From NCBI RefSeq assembly GCF_036324505.1, contig NC_086352.1, positions 11,407,001 to 11,471,000 of the forward strand: DNA of 64,000 bases, given 5' to 3'. How positions within the stretch are numbered: position 1 is the first letter of the stretch; each line of letters starts with the position of its first letter. The notes beneath the pieces were generated by a model. It ran no database searches, was not told where the DNA came from, and worked only from the letters and a program-made list of their open reading frames with translations. The DNA is from Eleginops maclovinus (taxonomy: Eukaryota > Chordata > Actinopteri > Perciformes > Eleginopidae). The translations under genes and the position numbers were made by a program. Shown here piece by piece: positions 26,812-37,191 of the stretch.

Positions 26812-27465
26812 TCTGGCTGGATTACTGCACGGGCCTACCGGGCCCAGGCCCAGGGGCCCAAGGGCCAAGGGGGCCCTGAAGCCCAAGCCTCCGTGCTACC
26901 ATTTCAATATTGTCTCTACAACATAATACAATTAAAGGGGCCCTGAAGCCATAACAGTGGTTACATTACATACATTATGTAATATATCTCAATAGGGCCC
27001 CTCAATCATATGCCACGGGTTGTGTAATTAATTCATCCCTCATACGTAAAAGCCTCCCCCCAAATTAAATAGCATGGCATATGATACGTCATATAGTGCT
27101 CCTGAACCACAGTTTATCAATGTTATTCATCCCTAATATCGGAAAAGGGCCCTTAAATCAGTTAGAATGGGGTAGGATCTACCATAAAGCAGGGGTTCCC
27201 AACCTTTTGCAAGCTGGCCCCCCCTTTCGAAGGTTAGAATATTGTCAAGCCTTGATCACGATGCATGATTTCAAGCAGTTTTCTTATGAGTGATCTGTGT
27301 GATGTAGGGGTTTGGGCCCCTTGCATTGCGCCTGCTTATTTTTGACTTATGTGCTTATGTGTGTTCTTTGACTTGTTGTAAATCCTCAAGATACATTCTT
27401 TTTTTGGGGGGGGAGCGTCACAGGCCCAGGGCCCCAATGACTCTTAATCCGTGGTCTGGCTGGGT
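26812..27465. mobile_element. Decayed GGGCCC-rich DNA element with a hAT-Charlie-like end inside
   Basis: Two G/C-rich ends face each other: a GGATTA plus GGGCCC-rich segment at 26815-26860 and the inverse of a GGATTAAGAG...GGGGCCCTGGGCC segment at 27420-27455. This suggests an old DNA transposon with imperfect inverted repeats. Inside, at about 27189-27230, CAGGGGTTCCCAACCTTTT is the characteristic end of hAT-Charlie-type elements, but the partner end is not visible. No transposase frame remains. Confidence 0.4.
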
Positions 27466-28115
27466 GTATAATTCCCGGCCTGATTTATTGCCCCAGGTTA
27501 AAGGCCTGTGTACGGTGGTGGCTGACTGAAAAAAGAGACCGTTCCTATTTCAAACATCATGTTTTATATTTCCCCCTCATATATGGCCTTCTTCAATTGG
27601 CTGACATCGGAGGGGCGGGTCCATGACGTGTTTGCTACGTCATCTTCTTCCGTAGTAACTTTACCAAATTACCTTCGTTCATGTAATTTATCCAACATTC
27701 AAAAGTCATTTAAACACACATTAATAATAGTAATATAATTGTGTTGAGTGAGAGTTGAAAACGGTGGGTTTAGTATGTAACCCACGCGTGATTCTCCCTC
27801 TACTCGTATATTGATTATACTATTAGCTACATGCTAACCAAGGCTAAAAAACAACAACCACCGAAAGTACATACATCTGGTCCGTCGAGAAACAGTGAAT
27901 GATCTCCTTCAATGTTCCGTCAGAATGAATAGATTATCCTTACATTATATGCAGTATATATGCAGTGCTTTATTAAGTAAAGTTCGTAAATATGTTTCGT
28001 AATTTGCATATGTTTTGGCACATTTGTGTTTTTATATGTTTTATTCAATATACGTTACCTCACATCAGTAAGCTTTTCAAAAGACAACCCATCTGCCGTG
28101 ACATTGTTACCGCAA
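27466..28115. other. Spacer before the tRNA-His array
   Basis: No gene is recognised. The segment 27600-27665 contains a GGGGCGGG-like GC box and two ACGTCA/GACGTG motifs, so a cryptic promoter is possible. The part from about 27990 (ATGTTTCGTAATTTGCATAT) is duplicated near 30366, in front of tRNA copy 5. Confidence 0.4.
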
Positions 28116-28187
28116 TGCCGTGACCCGGATTCGAACCGGGGTTGCTGCGGCCACAACGCAGAGTACTAACCACTATACGATCACGGC
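28116..28187 (-). tRNA. tRNA-His (GUG), copy 1
   Basis: The minus-strand gene folds as a standard cloverleaf. The GCCGTGA/TCACGGC acceptor stem is perfect, the D arm contains TAGTGGTTAGTA (A box), the anticodon loop is GTTGTGGC with GTG anticodon, and the T arm is CCCGG-TTCGAAT-CCGGG (B box GGTTCGAATCC). The discriminator base is A, with no encoded CCA. The extra G-1 of eukaryotic tRNA-His is added after transcription, so the gene begins at the first G. A T4 terminator lies about 37 nt past the 3' end. The 72 bp are identical in all six copies. Confidence 0.97.
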
Positions 28188-28311
28188 GAGCTACGACGGG
28201 CTGGTGGGATTCAAGCGGTGAAAACGCGATCAGAGTCGTGGTGCAGCCCCCATGCGGACAATCAGAATCTTCTCAAAATACAGCCCATCTGCCGTGACAT
28301 TGTTACCGCAA

Positions 28312-28383
28312 TGCCGTGACCCGGATTCGAACCGGGGTTGCTGCGGCCACAACGCAGAGTACTAACCACTATACGATCACGGC
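28312..28383 (-). tRNA. tRNA-His (GUG), copy 2
   Basis: Identical to copy 1 and exactly 196 bp from it. The first three copies form a true tandem array with a 196-bp period. Leader and 28-bp trailer are conserved, and the TATTTTG terminator lies downstream on the minus strand. Confidence 0.97.
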
Positions 28384-28507
28384 GAGCTACGATGGGCTGG
28401 TGAGCTTCAAGCAGTGAAATCGCGATCAGACTCGTGGTGAAGCCCCCATGTGGACAATCAGAATCTTCTCAAAATACAGCCCATCTGCCGTGACATTGTT
28501 ACCGCAA

Positions 28508-28579
28508 TGCCGTGACCCGGATTCGAACCGGGGTTGCTGCGGCCACAACGCAGAGTACTAACCACTATACGATCACGGC
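28508..28579 (-). tRNA. tRNA-His (GUG), copy 3
   Basis: Identical gene, again spaced 196 bp from copy 2. The DNA on its upstream side (28640-28790) is a diverged duplicate of the DNA beside copies 4 and 5. Confidence 0.97.
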
Positions 28580-28829
28580 GAGCTACGATGAGCTGGTGGG
28601 ATCCAAGCGGTGAAAATCTGATCAGAGTGGTGGTGCAGCCCTAATGTGTAGGCCTCATGTTGACAGAGTAAGATTGACTCAAGTCAATTTGAAATCGAAA
28701 TATATTCCTTTCATGAAAGCAATGATAAAGAAAACGTTCATAGATCTACCAAGTTAAATGCAACAATTGATTAACAATAGGGCTTTAATGCTTTGCTCAA
28801 AGGTATCAGTGCCTTTATGAGTATTTTAT

Positions 28830-29105
28830 ATGGATGAGTGAGCAAGAAATAAGTATAAATTAATAAATGTCTGAATAAATACGGATATAAGTAAATGTAG
28901 AAATAAATGAAGGAATACATTTTAAAAAGAATGAATAAATGTGGAAATAAATACATAAATAAATAAATGTGGAAATAATTACATAAATAAATACATGTGG
29001 AAATAAATACATGAATAAATAAATGGAAATAAATACAGGAATAAATTTTAAAAAGCATAAATACATATGGAAATATCTAAATGAATGTAGAAATAAATAT
29101 ATAAA
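28830..29105. repeat. Degenerate AAATAAATACATGTGG minisatellite
   Basis: Roughly 12-20 bp units of the type GGAAATAAATACATGAATAA are repeated with many changes across this AT-rich stretch. They produce low-complexity frames on the minus strand that are not genes. Confidence 0.85.
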
Positions 29106-29310
29106 AGTTGAGAATGAAAGATAACACACATTATTATATGTCTGTAATGTATTTCTATATTTCTGTTCACTTACATATATTTATGCATTTATTTTTGAGT
29201 TTGTATGCTAATGAGGTAGGCGGTCCTAACCTCAGTCTTAAGCATTAATTGTTAGCATTAATTGTCATACATCGTCTACCCTCCTTGTCCACAAACGCTA
29301 GTGATGACTA

Positions 29311-29775
29311 GAGTAGCTTTCCAAAAAGCAGTCACTTTTTTTATTTGAACACAAGAAAGTAACATGAGAAAGGAAAAAATACTCCAGCTCAAATCTTCTC
29401 CACAATCGTTGGTTCTTTGTTGGCAACTTCCTGGAAACATCAGCCATGCAGCAACAAAGACTAACTCTGCTGAAAGTTATACTGCCCTTATTTACTGACT
29501 CATTTCCCACCTGCTTTCTCTCTACACTCTTTATCTACAAAAGAAATGCAGACTCTGTTTCCCCTCTGCAGCCCCACCACTGCCTTCTACTGGAGTTTAC
29601 TGGCTATTGCAGGGTGGAAAAGTCAAAGTCCTCAATACAAACATTTGGAATAATATAATTTGATCTTGTCATCCAGGTACATGTAGTCTAACATCTTGGC
29701 TTAGTTGGTGTCATTGTCCAATGTGAAGTCAACCAACCACTTAAAACATATTCACATGAATAGTATAGTAAATAC
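29311..29775. repeat. Segmental duplication, copy B
   Basis: Diverged duplicate of 25963-26760, as listed for copy A, in the same orientation. It lies directly next to tRNA-His copy 4. This suggests that the block moved with, or was copied by, unequal exchange around the tRNA genes. Confidence 0.8.
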
Positions 29776-29942
29776 ACTGTGTTTGCACAGTTCTGTTGTG
29801 CACCGTACATTTTCTATTGAAGGCTGCTTAAATTGCCATTGCCATAACTTTTTTCAACGATAATAATAATCGTTCAGTGCAGAGAAAGATTACGTTACCG
29901 CACATAAAAGACAACCCATCTGCCGTGACATTGTTACCGCAA

Positions 29943-30014
29943 TGCCGTGACCCGGATTCGAACCGGGGTTGCTGCGGCCACAACGCAGAGTACTAACCAC
30001 TATACGATCACGGC
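29943..30014 (-). tRNA. tRNA-His (GUG), copy 4
   Basis: Identical 72-bp gene with identical 28-bp trailer and a CTTTTATG terminator. DNA on the upstream side (30100-30230) resembles that of copies 3 and 5. Confidence 0.97.
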
Positions 30015-30629
30015 GAGCTACGATGGATTGATAGGTTTTAGATGGTGAAAACGCGATGAGATTCGTGGTGCAGCAGCTCATGTGTAGGTCTCATGTTGAC
30101 ACAGTAAGATTGACTCGAGTCAATTTGAAATCAAAATATATTTCTTTCATAAAAGCAATGATAATGAAAACCTTCATACATCTACCAAGTCAAAGGCAAC
30201 AATTGATTAACAATGGGGATCCTGGTTATAGGCAAATGTGCGGTGGCGACCGAGCAAAGGCGGTACAACAGTTACAACAACGGTGTGTTTTGGTAAACAC
30301 CGGGCATATTTCGTCAACTTGGTGTAGGTTTTCTAAATTCTGAAAACGTGTTGTCAACTTGGTGAAAATGTTTCGTAATTTGCATGTGTTTTAGCATATT
30401 TGTGCGCTAAAACAACGTTATATAAAGTAGTAGTAGTTTGTTTGGACAGGTCTGTTGAACACCGTACGTTTCTATTGAATGCTGCTTTAATTCCTCCATA
30501 ACTTCTTTCAACGATACAAATCGTTCAATGCAGAAAAAGATTAGGATGTTGTATTTATTCAGTATACGTTACTGCACACAAGTACACTATTCAAAAGACA
30601 ACCCATCTGCCGTGACATTGTTACCGCAA

Positions 30630-30701
30630 TGCCGTGACCCGGATTCGAACCGGGGTTGCTGCGGCCACAACGCAGAGTACTAACCACTATACGATCACGG
30701 C
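30630..30701 (-). tRNA. tRNA-His (GUG), copy 5
   Basis: Identical 72-bp gene. Downstream DNA on its minus strand (30430-30600) is a diverged copy of that next to copy 4 (ACACCGTACGTTTCTATTGAA, TTTCAACGATA, AATCGTTCA). Its terminator is the CTTTTG at 30595. Confidence 0.97.
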
Positions 30702-32004
30702 GAGCTACGATGGGCTGGTGGGATTCAGGCGACGAAAAGGCGATCATACTTTTGGTGCAGCCGTCATCGTGTAGGCCTCGTGTTAAAAGAGTAAGTTGAC
30801 TCAAGTACATTTGAATCGAAATATATCCCTGTCATAAAAGTAATTATTATAAACACTTTCACAGATCTACCAAATTAAATGCAACAATGTATTAATAATG
30901 GGGATTAAATTATTTGTTCTCAAAGTTACAGTTACACCAAAAACCCCATCACGACAGTTATTTGTTCATTTCATACAAGTGTTTTCATTAGAATATTTAG
31001 CTAATTATTTGATTAATGCTAATTAAAACTTTGATGTAAGAGTAACTTTTTAAATTGTGTAGTCTTCCAGTTACGCTGACTGTGTCTCTCTCTGGTGGTG
31101 CTTTGCGGTAAGGACAAGGAAGTGGGAGAAAACGTAGCAAAGTTGATCTGCTACTGTCAAAAATGCAGATCCTTTACTATTAGAAAATGATCCTCCGAGT
31201 TAAAAATCAGCATTACTCCAGCAAAAGAAGCACTTGTGAGTTGGCTTATTGTTAGCAACATGAAGCAAAGTAGGTCTATAAGAAGGCTACATGTTGCAGG
31301 AAAATTGTCATTTTTACTTTACTGTTATGTTTTGGATTAGCCAATTATTGTGTGTGTGACATATTTCTGCAGTATATGTATTTCAACTCCTATAATGAAT
31401 ACTTAATCTACACGGTACCATAAAATTGAATACAATCATTATTATTCTGTGGGGAAAACAGCCTCGGTTTCAGCCTAGTCAGGATGAGTTTTCCGGCTAA
31501 TTCAATGTTTATTTTTTCAATGTATTTATACCCATAAAGAAAGTAACAAACAGCTAAAGGGTAAAAGGGTGATTTTTAAAAAGTTTCTAATTTAAGGCTG
31601 TATAACAAAAATCGACACTCCTCTAGTAGTTTTCCCCGGGCGCTGCACGATAGCCCTGCCCACTGCTCCTAGTACTAGGATGGGTTAAATGCAGAGGACC
31701 AATTTCACTGTGTGTGCTCTGCTGTGTGCATGCATGTGACAAATAAAGAGGGTTTCATCCTCCGTTTCTATCTATCTAGTTGCTATTTAGCGTACAACAA
31801 ATGTGTACATGTAGGTTACAGTCGACTACTTGAGTAACTATAACCTAGGTTGCATTATGTTTACACTGACATCACCATGCTTGTTTTTGTTAAACATATT
31901 TCCATGGAGTAAAAAATAAAGTTCTTCTTTCGTCTATTCACACAACATTTCCAACTAAATATTTTTCAAAATACAGCCCATCTGCCGTGACATTGTTACC
32001 GCAA
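30702..32004. other. Spacer between tRNA copies 5 and 6
   Basis: The first 200 bp repeat the flank of tRNA copies 3 and 4. The rest is AT-rich unique DNA apart from a LINE/SINE-type tail at 31650-31760. No coding exon is recognised. Confidence 0.5.
31650..31760 (+). mobile_element. LINE/SINE 3' tail
   Basis: The run CTCCTAGTACTAGGATGGG, then TTAAATGCAGAGGAC, CAATTTCACTGTGTG and GTGACAAATAAAGAGG is the familiar 3' tail shared by many fish L2/CR1-type LINEs and the SINEs they mobilise. No upstream body is recognisable, as expected for a 5'-truncated copy. Confidence 0.6.
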
Positions 32005-32076
32005 TGCCGTGACCCGGATTCGAACCGGGGTTGCTGCGGCCACAACGCAGAGTACTAACCACTATACGATCACGGC
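32005..32076 (-). tRNA. tRNA-His (GUG), copy 6
   Basis: Identical 72-bp gene with identical trailer and a TATTTTG terminator, about 1.3 kb from copy 5. It is divergently placed, only about 0.4 kb from the estimated start of the cry5 transcript. Confidence 0.97.
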
Positions 32077-32139
32077 GAGCTACGATGTGCTGGCGGAAAT
32101 CTCCTGGTGAAAGCCTGATGTGTTGAACGGGATCTGAGC

Positions 32140-32522
32140 GGGGCTCTTCGATGACGTATTCAGGGTGTCACTGATGGTGGTTATTTTTCCCTTGTACGGC
32201 TTTTTGCTAAGCTCCAATTTATTCTGAAACGTGAAAAACACATCGCTTGTACATTTTCGTTAAATAATCTACTCTCGAACACCTTTAAAAACATTATTTA
32301 ATCGAGATGACGTAACGCCAAGCTGCACTTGCTTGGAAAATAGGGACCTCTGGTGGACAAAGTGCATGGGCAACGTGTGGTGTTTCTTTCATCTTATTGG
32401 CTGATTTTGCTGCAGACGTTGCAGAGCTTCCGGTTTTATGAAACAATTCAACGTGTTGGTTACCAAACGCACAACTCTCAGTAAACCAAGCGGAATTCTA
32501 ACTGTTGTGAGGCACAATAACG
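32140..32522 (+). promoter_or_regulatory. cry5 promoter and non-coding first exon
   Basis: A plausible 5' UTR exon ends at 32522 before a GTAAAG donor. An acceptor (CCTTCAG at 32825-32831) opens the exon holding the start codon. Upstream are an inverted CCAAT box (ATTGG, 32396-32400), two TGACGTA motifs (32152 and 32308, CRE/D-box-like) and ACGTG motifs near 32372 and 32451. Fish 6-4 photolyase genes are known to be light-induced through D-box and E-box elements, so these are candidate sites. The transcription start is estimated. Confidence 0.4.
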
Positions 32523-32858
32523 GTAAAGTTTGACCACACAAATGTACATTTTGGACACTTAGACAGTTAGTTATTTCGTTTGTTGCGTTGGTTCTGTGTC
32601 ACAAATCTATGACATTATTCTGCAACTGTGTCTTCCTATTCAAAACAGTTGAATGAATTTGAGTCGAGGCCGAGGTCTTACATATACACACACAAACTTA
32701 ATTGACTGTTAAATTATGTTACATTTGTCACTATACAAACATGTAAATTGTACTGCAGTTTGTTTTACACTTCACTGTAAAGCTGCTAGCTGAAGTTTAC
32801 TTGTTGCATATAATGTCTGTGTTACCTTCAGGGCTAAAAAAAAAAAAGCTCTAAAGAA

Positions 32859-35800
32859 ATGTCTTCCTCTGATGTGTACATAGGCATGGCTCATTCTTGT
32901 ATTCACTGGTTCCGCAAGGGACTCAGGCTACATGACAACCCAGCCCTGATGGCTGCTCTGAGGGACTGTAAGGAGCTGTACCCCGTGTTTATCCTGGACC
33001 CTTACCTATATAACAACACCCTTGTGAGTATCAACCGCTGGAGGTTTCTCATTGGATCCCTCAAAGACCTGGACCGCAGCCTCAGGAAACTCAACTCCAG
33101 GTAGAGACAAAAGGGAAACAGTCTCACAAATATGAATTAAAACACATTTACGTATTGTTATGTTGTCATAATTGGTTGTGTCGACTGCTTTAGGCTGTTT
33201 GTTGTGAGAGGGAAGCCAGAGGAAGTGTTCCCTAAGCTGTTCAAGAAGTGGGACGTCACAAAGTTAACCTATGAGTACGACACAGAGCCCTACAGCCTGA
33301 GCCGGGACAGAACAGTGACCACACTGGCCAAAGAACATGAAGTCGAAGTCATCTACAAAATCTCACACACTATTCATGATATGGACAGGTATTGATCATG
33401 CTGGAGATGTACACATCTTGGGATATTAATCCTTACAGGGTTGTTTATTTCTGCATCATGCGGTTAATGTCATTTTATTATCGTCTGCCATGTCTTCATA
33501 GGATAATTGAGGAAAACAACGGGAAGGCTCCCCTTACTTATAACCGGTTTCGAACAATATTGAAGACTATAGGTTCCCCTAAGAAACCCATTCCTGCTCC
33601 AGCCATCGAAGATATTAAAGGTACTACGAACTACAGTGGATCATGCCTGTACATTTTAATAATGTCTTTGTAGAAATAAACACTAAACCAGTCAATTTAA
33701 GCATTAAAAAATGGCAAAAGCTAACATACAACTTTTAATCTTGCGCAGTGGTTGATTGAAATATAATTTCTCTTGTCACAGATGTGAAGACGCCTTGTTC
33801 AGAAAACCATGAGAAAGATTATGGGATACCTACTCTGGAGGAACTCGGTCATGACACCACAGCTCTTGGAGAAGAGAAGTTCCCAGGAGGAGAACAAGAG
33901 GCTCTGAGGAGATTAAATGAACACATGGAAAGAAAGGTATTTAGTTTGAACACGTTTTCTTTCTCTGTACACGACTGAAGGGCTTCTGACACCTGAACTC
34001 ACTACTGAGATGCGTAAAACATCTACATTTTTGAGATTATTTTACACTTGTTTAAACACCTTCAGAAATAAAATAACGAATAAAAAATGAAATTAGCTTC
34101 TGAGTTTAGTTGGGCATTCATGAACAAAAAAACTGGGTAAGAGGAACATTGGTTTGTCGTGTTGTTGAAATTTAAATAAATATACAAAATGCGTTAAATT
34201 GACTGAGAATTATTTTCTCCTGAATGATCTTTTCACCTTTTTGTATGATTCACTTTTAAAACAGTATGTGTCAACATAGGGGCAATGACTCTGGCGTTTT
34301 ATATACTTTTTTAAATAAATCTATAACATAAATATATATATTTAACAAAAAGATTACCCTGGGAATGAAAATGTACATGTCTCCTCTTTGATATATTTGC
34401 TCCGTCTGATTTACATTGCTTCATCTGTTTTCTTACTCCAGGAATGGGTGTGTAAGTTTGAGAAGCCTCAGACTTCTCCGAACTCTCTGAGCCCCAGCAC
34501 CACTGTCCTCAGTCCGTACGTCACTTTTGGCTGCCTGTCCGCACGCACCTTTTGGTGGAGGGTGACAGACGTCTATCAGGGGGTTAGTGTCTCCAACGAG
34601 CTACAGTTTTTGTATGTATTATGATACTGTATGACTAAAGCTGTGCAACCTAATGTTTCATACATTTAATTAATGTAACACATTGGAGGAATTTGCCTTG
34701 GTGTATATGCTCCATACATGCGTTACAACATGTTTAGGTAGTGTTGCATGGGCCTAGTTTTAAAATAATGTTCAAGCTTGACTAAGTCTGTCTGTGTATT
34801 TGTGACATTTGCAGAAGAAGCACTCAGAGCCTCCTGTTTCCCTGCATGGCCAGCTGCTGTGGAGAGAGTTTTACTACGCCGCTGGTGTGGGTATCCCTAA
34901 CTTTGACAAAATGGAGGGCAACCCTGTTTGTACCCAGGTGGATTGGGACACAAACCCTGAATATCTTGCTGCATGGAGAGAGGTACTAAGTCTTTATTTT
35001 AAATGGACATGAATGGAAAAATGGGAAACGATGATATTGAAAGAACTGTTGTCAGGATATCTCAGTAGCATGGCTTATTTCCTGGATCAGCAATGTTTCC
35101 TGGATGCTCTGTATGTCCTGTATGTCCTGTAAGGCTCGGACTGGTTTCCCTTTCATCGACGCCATCATGACTCAGCTGAGGCAGGAGGGCTGGATCCACC
35201 ACCTGGCCAGACATGCTGTCGCCTGTTTTCTCACCAGGGGAGACCTGTGGATCAACTGGGAAGAAGGGCAGAAGGTGTGTAAATATTTCAATCCTCTATT
35301 GTGTTCTGTATGTTAGGTAAAGCACAGAGGACAGTCCCACAGTATCCGGTGCAGTTCACAAAACAGAGGTTATCACAAATTCACCTCACTATATTTTCAG
35401 ATGAAATGTTTAAATATATTTTTTTTAATGTTAAACATCAAAGTCTGTTTAATGATTTGGGACTACTGCATGACTAAATAATAAGTAAGTAGTGTCGTTT
35501 CTATGGGGTTCATTTTGTGTCTTTATTCTGCAATCAATACATAGTTTTGATGGCAAACGCTGGGTATTCATGCTTTATTTTAAACGTGATGAATGGTGCA
35601 ATGCTACATTTGTGGAATATATTGTCTGTTCTTTTGTTGACGGCTTCTGAAGGTGTTCGAGTATCTTTTATTGGATGGCGATTGGGCCCTGAATGCTGGA
35701 AACTGGCAGTGGCTCTCAGCGAGTGCCTTCTTCCATCAGTACTTCAGAGTTTACTCGCCTGTTGCCTTTGGCAAGAAGACAGACAAAAATGGAGATTACA

Positions 35801-36296
35801 TCAAGTAAGATCACAAAACCAAACCAAATTAAGTTGCCATACTGATGATACTAATTCATATGAAGTAATTGTACTTTCCCTCTACGTTATAGAAAGTACC
35901 TTCCTCTTCTGAAAAAGTTCCCAGCCCAGTATATCTATGAGCCTTGGAAAGCTCCGTGCAGTGTCCAGCAGGCAGCAGGTTGCATTGTGGGTAAAGACTA
36001 CCCGCAACCTATTGTTAAGCATGAAATGATCAGCAAGCAAAACATCCAGAGGATGAAGTTGGCTTATGCTAAGAGATCCAAAGATTCTGCTGAATCACCA
36101 AACGAATCACCCAGCAAAAAACAAGGTACTTCAAGAAATGTGTACTTTCACTTTGGGGTTTCACTCTTTAGCTGTTAGTCATACCTAATATGACTAACAG
36201 CTGTCACTTCAATACTTCTCTTTATTTTTTCTCTTAGGTGTCAAGCGAAAGGCTAAATCCGTCATTGACATGCTGCAAAAGAAAAAGAAAAACTAA
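32859..36296 (+). CDS. cry5: 6-4 photolyase (cryptochrome/photolyase family)
   Basis: Ten coding exons join in frame: 32859-33100, 33194-33388, 33502-33620, 33782-33936, 34442-34582, 34815-34982, 35134-35274, 35653-35804, 35893-36125 and 36238-36296, giving 534 aa. A second in-frame Met at 32886 gives 525 aa, close to the roughly 526 aa of Xenopus 6-4 photolyase, and is the likelier start ([19 protein letters not shown]). The N-terminal alpha/beta antenna domain is followed by the helical FAD-binding domain ([42 protein letters not shown]). Counting from the second Met, the HHLARH motif places histidines at 354 and 358, the pair needed for 6-4 photoproduct repair. The basic C-terminus ([17 protein letters not shown]) looks like a nuclear signal. 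The enzyme uses blue light and FADH- to reverse UV-induced (6-4) pyrimidine lesions. Placental mammals lack the gene. The symbol follows zebrafish usage. Confidence 0.95.
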
Positions 36297-36459
36297 TAAT
36301 GGTACACAAACAAACGGGAAGCGATGTCTGGGCTGAAAGGTTGGGACACTTTTTTGTGTATGCAGACAGTGTACTATGTCTACCTCATCTCCTTTAACTA
36401 GTTACTGTTTTATATTGTATTTATGTCAATGTTTTTGTAAAAAGCGAGTGAAAGGGTAT

Positions 36460-37191
36460 TGTAGCGGACCCTCAACTTGAATAAACAGGCTTGGAGTGTT
36501 TCCTTACGGGTGTACTTTATTCAGACGAGTGTGCATTGCACAAACACCGTGAAAACTTAAAAGGAAAATGACAAAGGCAATTTAGCTAGATACAAATAAT
36601 GCCTTGACAAATGCACTTAAGCAAGCTAGCATCAAATAGATAACGACATTATCATGAAATGAATCACATTACTATTTACATTACATCATTTACACAAACG
36701 TAAGAAATGAATACATATGAAATAGACAGTACATTACAATGAAACACATACCTCGCTCCGCATATCGAGGGGTGCTAAAGAGTGGTGATCCAGGGAAGAC
36801 TGCCGCCATTAACTTAACGTTGGAGAGCTAGCTAGCAACTTCATACGTTATTTTTTAAACTGCTACTGCCAAGCAAATAGAGCACTCATTCAAACGGGTT
36901 TGACCAGGAATGCTGCAACGTAATATAACACTTCAAGGAACGCTTTAGAGAACACGTTAATTTAAAGTTATAATACTATTTTGAGATCTCTGACTCTAGA
37001 CATGCATTGTCTTGTAACGTGCCTTCTTGTGTTATACCTTCAGCGAGCGTGCACGTTCTGGAAGGATTGGTTCACCGTGCAGATAGCATGATGTCAAAAT
37101 AAAAGTCACATGAGATAAAAAGTAACTCAGAATAAAGGATAAAATATAATAACAGGATAAGCATAATAGACACTGCTAGTGGCCATCTACA
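36460..37191 (-). mobile_element. Solo LTR of an endogenous retroelement
   Basis: A 732-bp element begins TGTAGCGGACC and ends GGCCATCTACA (TG...CA termini, 5-bp inverted TGTAG/CTACA). It is flanked by an exact 5-bp target duplication GGTAT (36455-36459 and 37192-37196). On the minus strand an AATAAAG signal near 36515 sits about 55 bp before the end, as in an R/U5 region, so the LTR most likely reads minus. No internal coding region adjoins it, so it is a solo LTR left by recombination. Whether it is Gypsy, BEL or ERV type cannot be told from the sequence. Confidence 0.8.

Noticed and set aside
28081..28620. Regular 196-bp spacing considered as a CRISPR-like or satellite array
   Set aside because: The repeated unit is a tRNA-His gene with flanks. 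There are only three tandem units in a vertebrate genome.
29890..30081. Minus-strand frame, and its twin at 30559-30810, sharing the residues RRDRIVVSTLRCG
   Set aside because: The shared peptide is just the tRNA-His gene read as protein.
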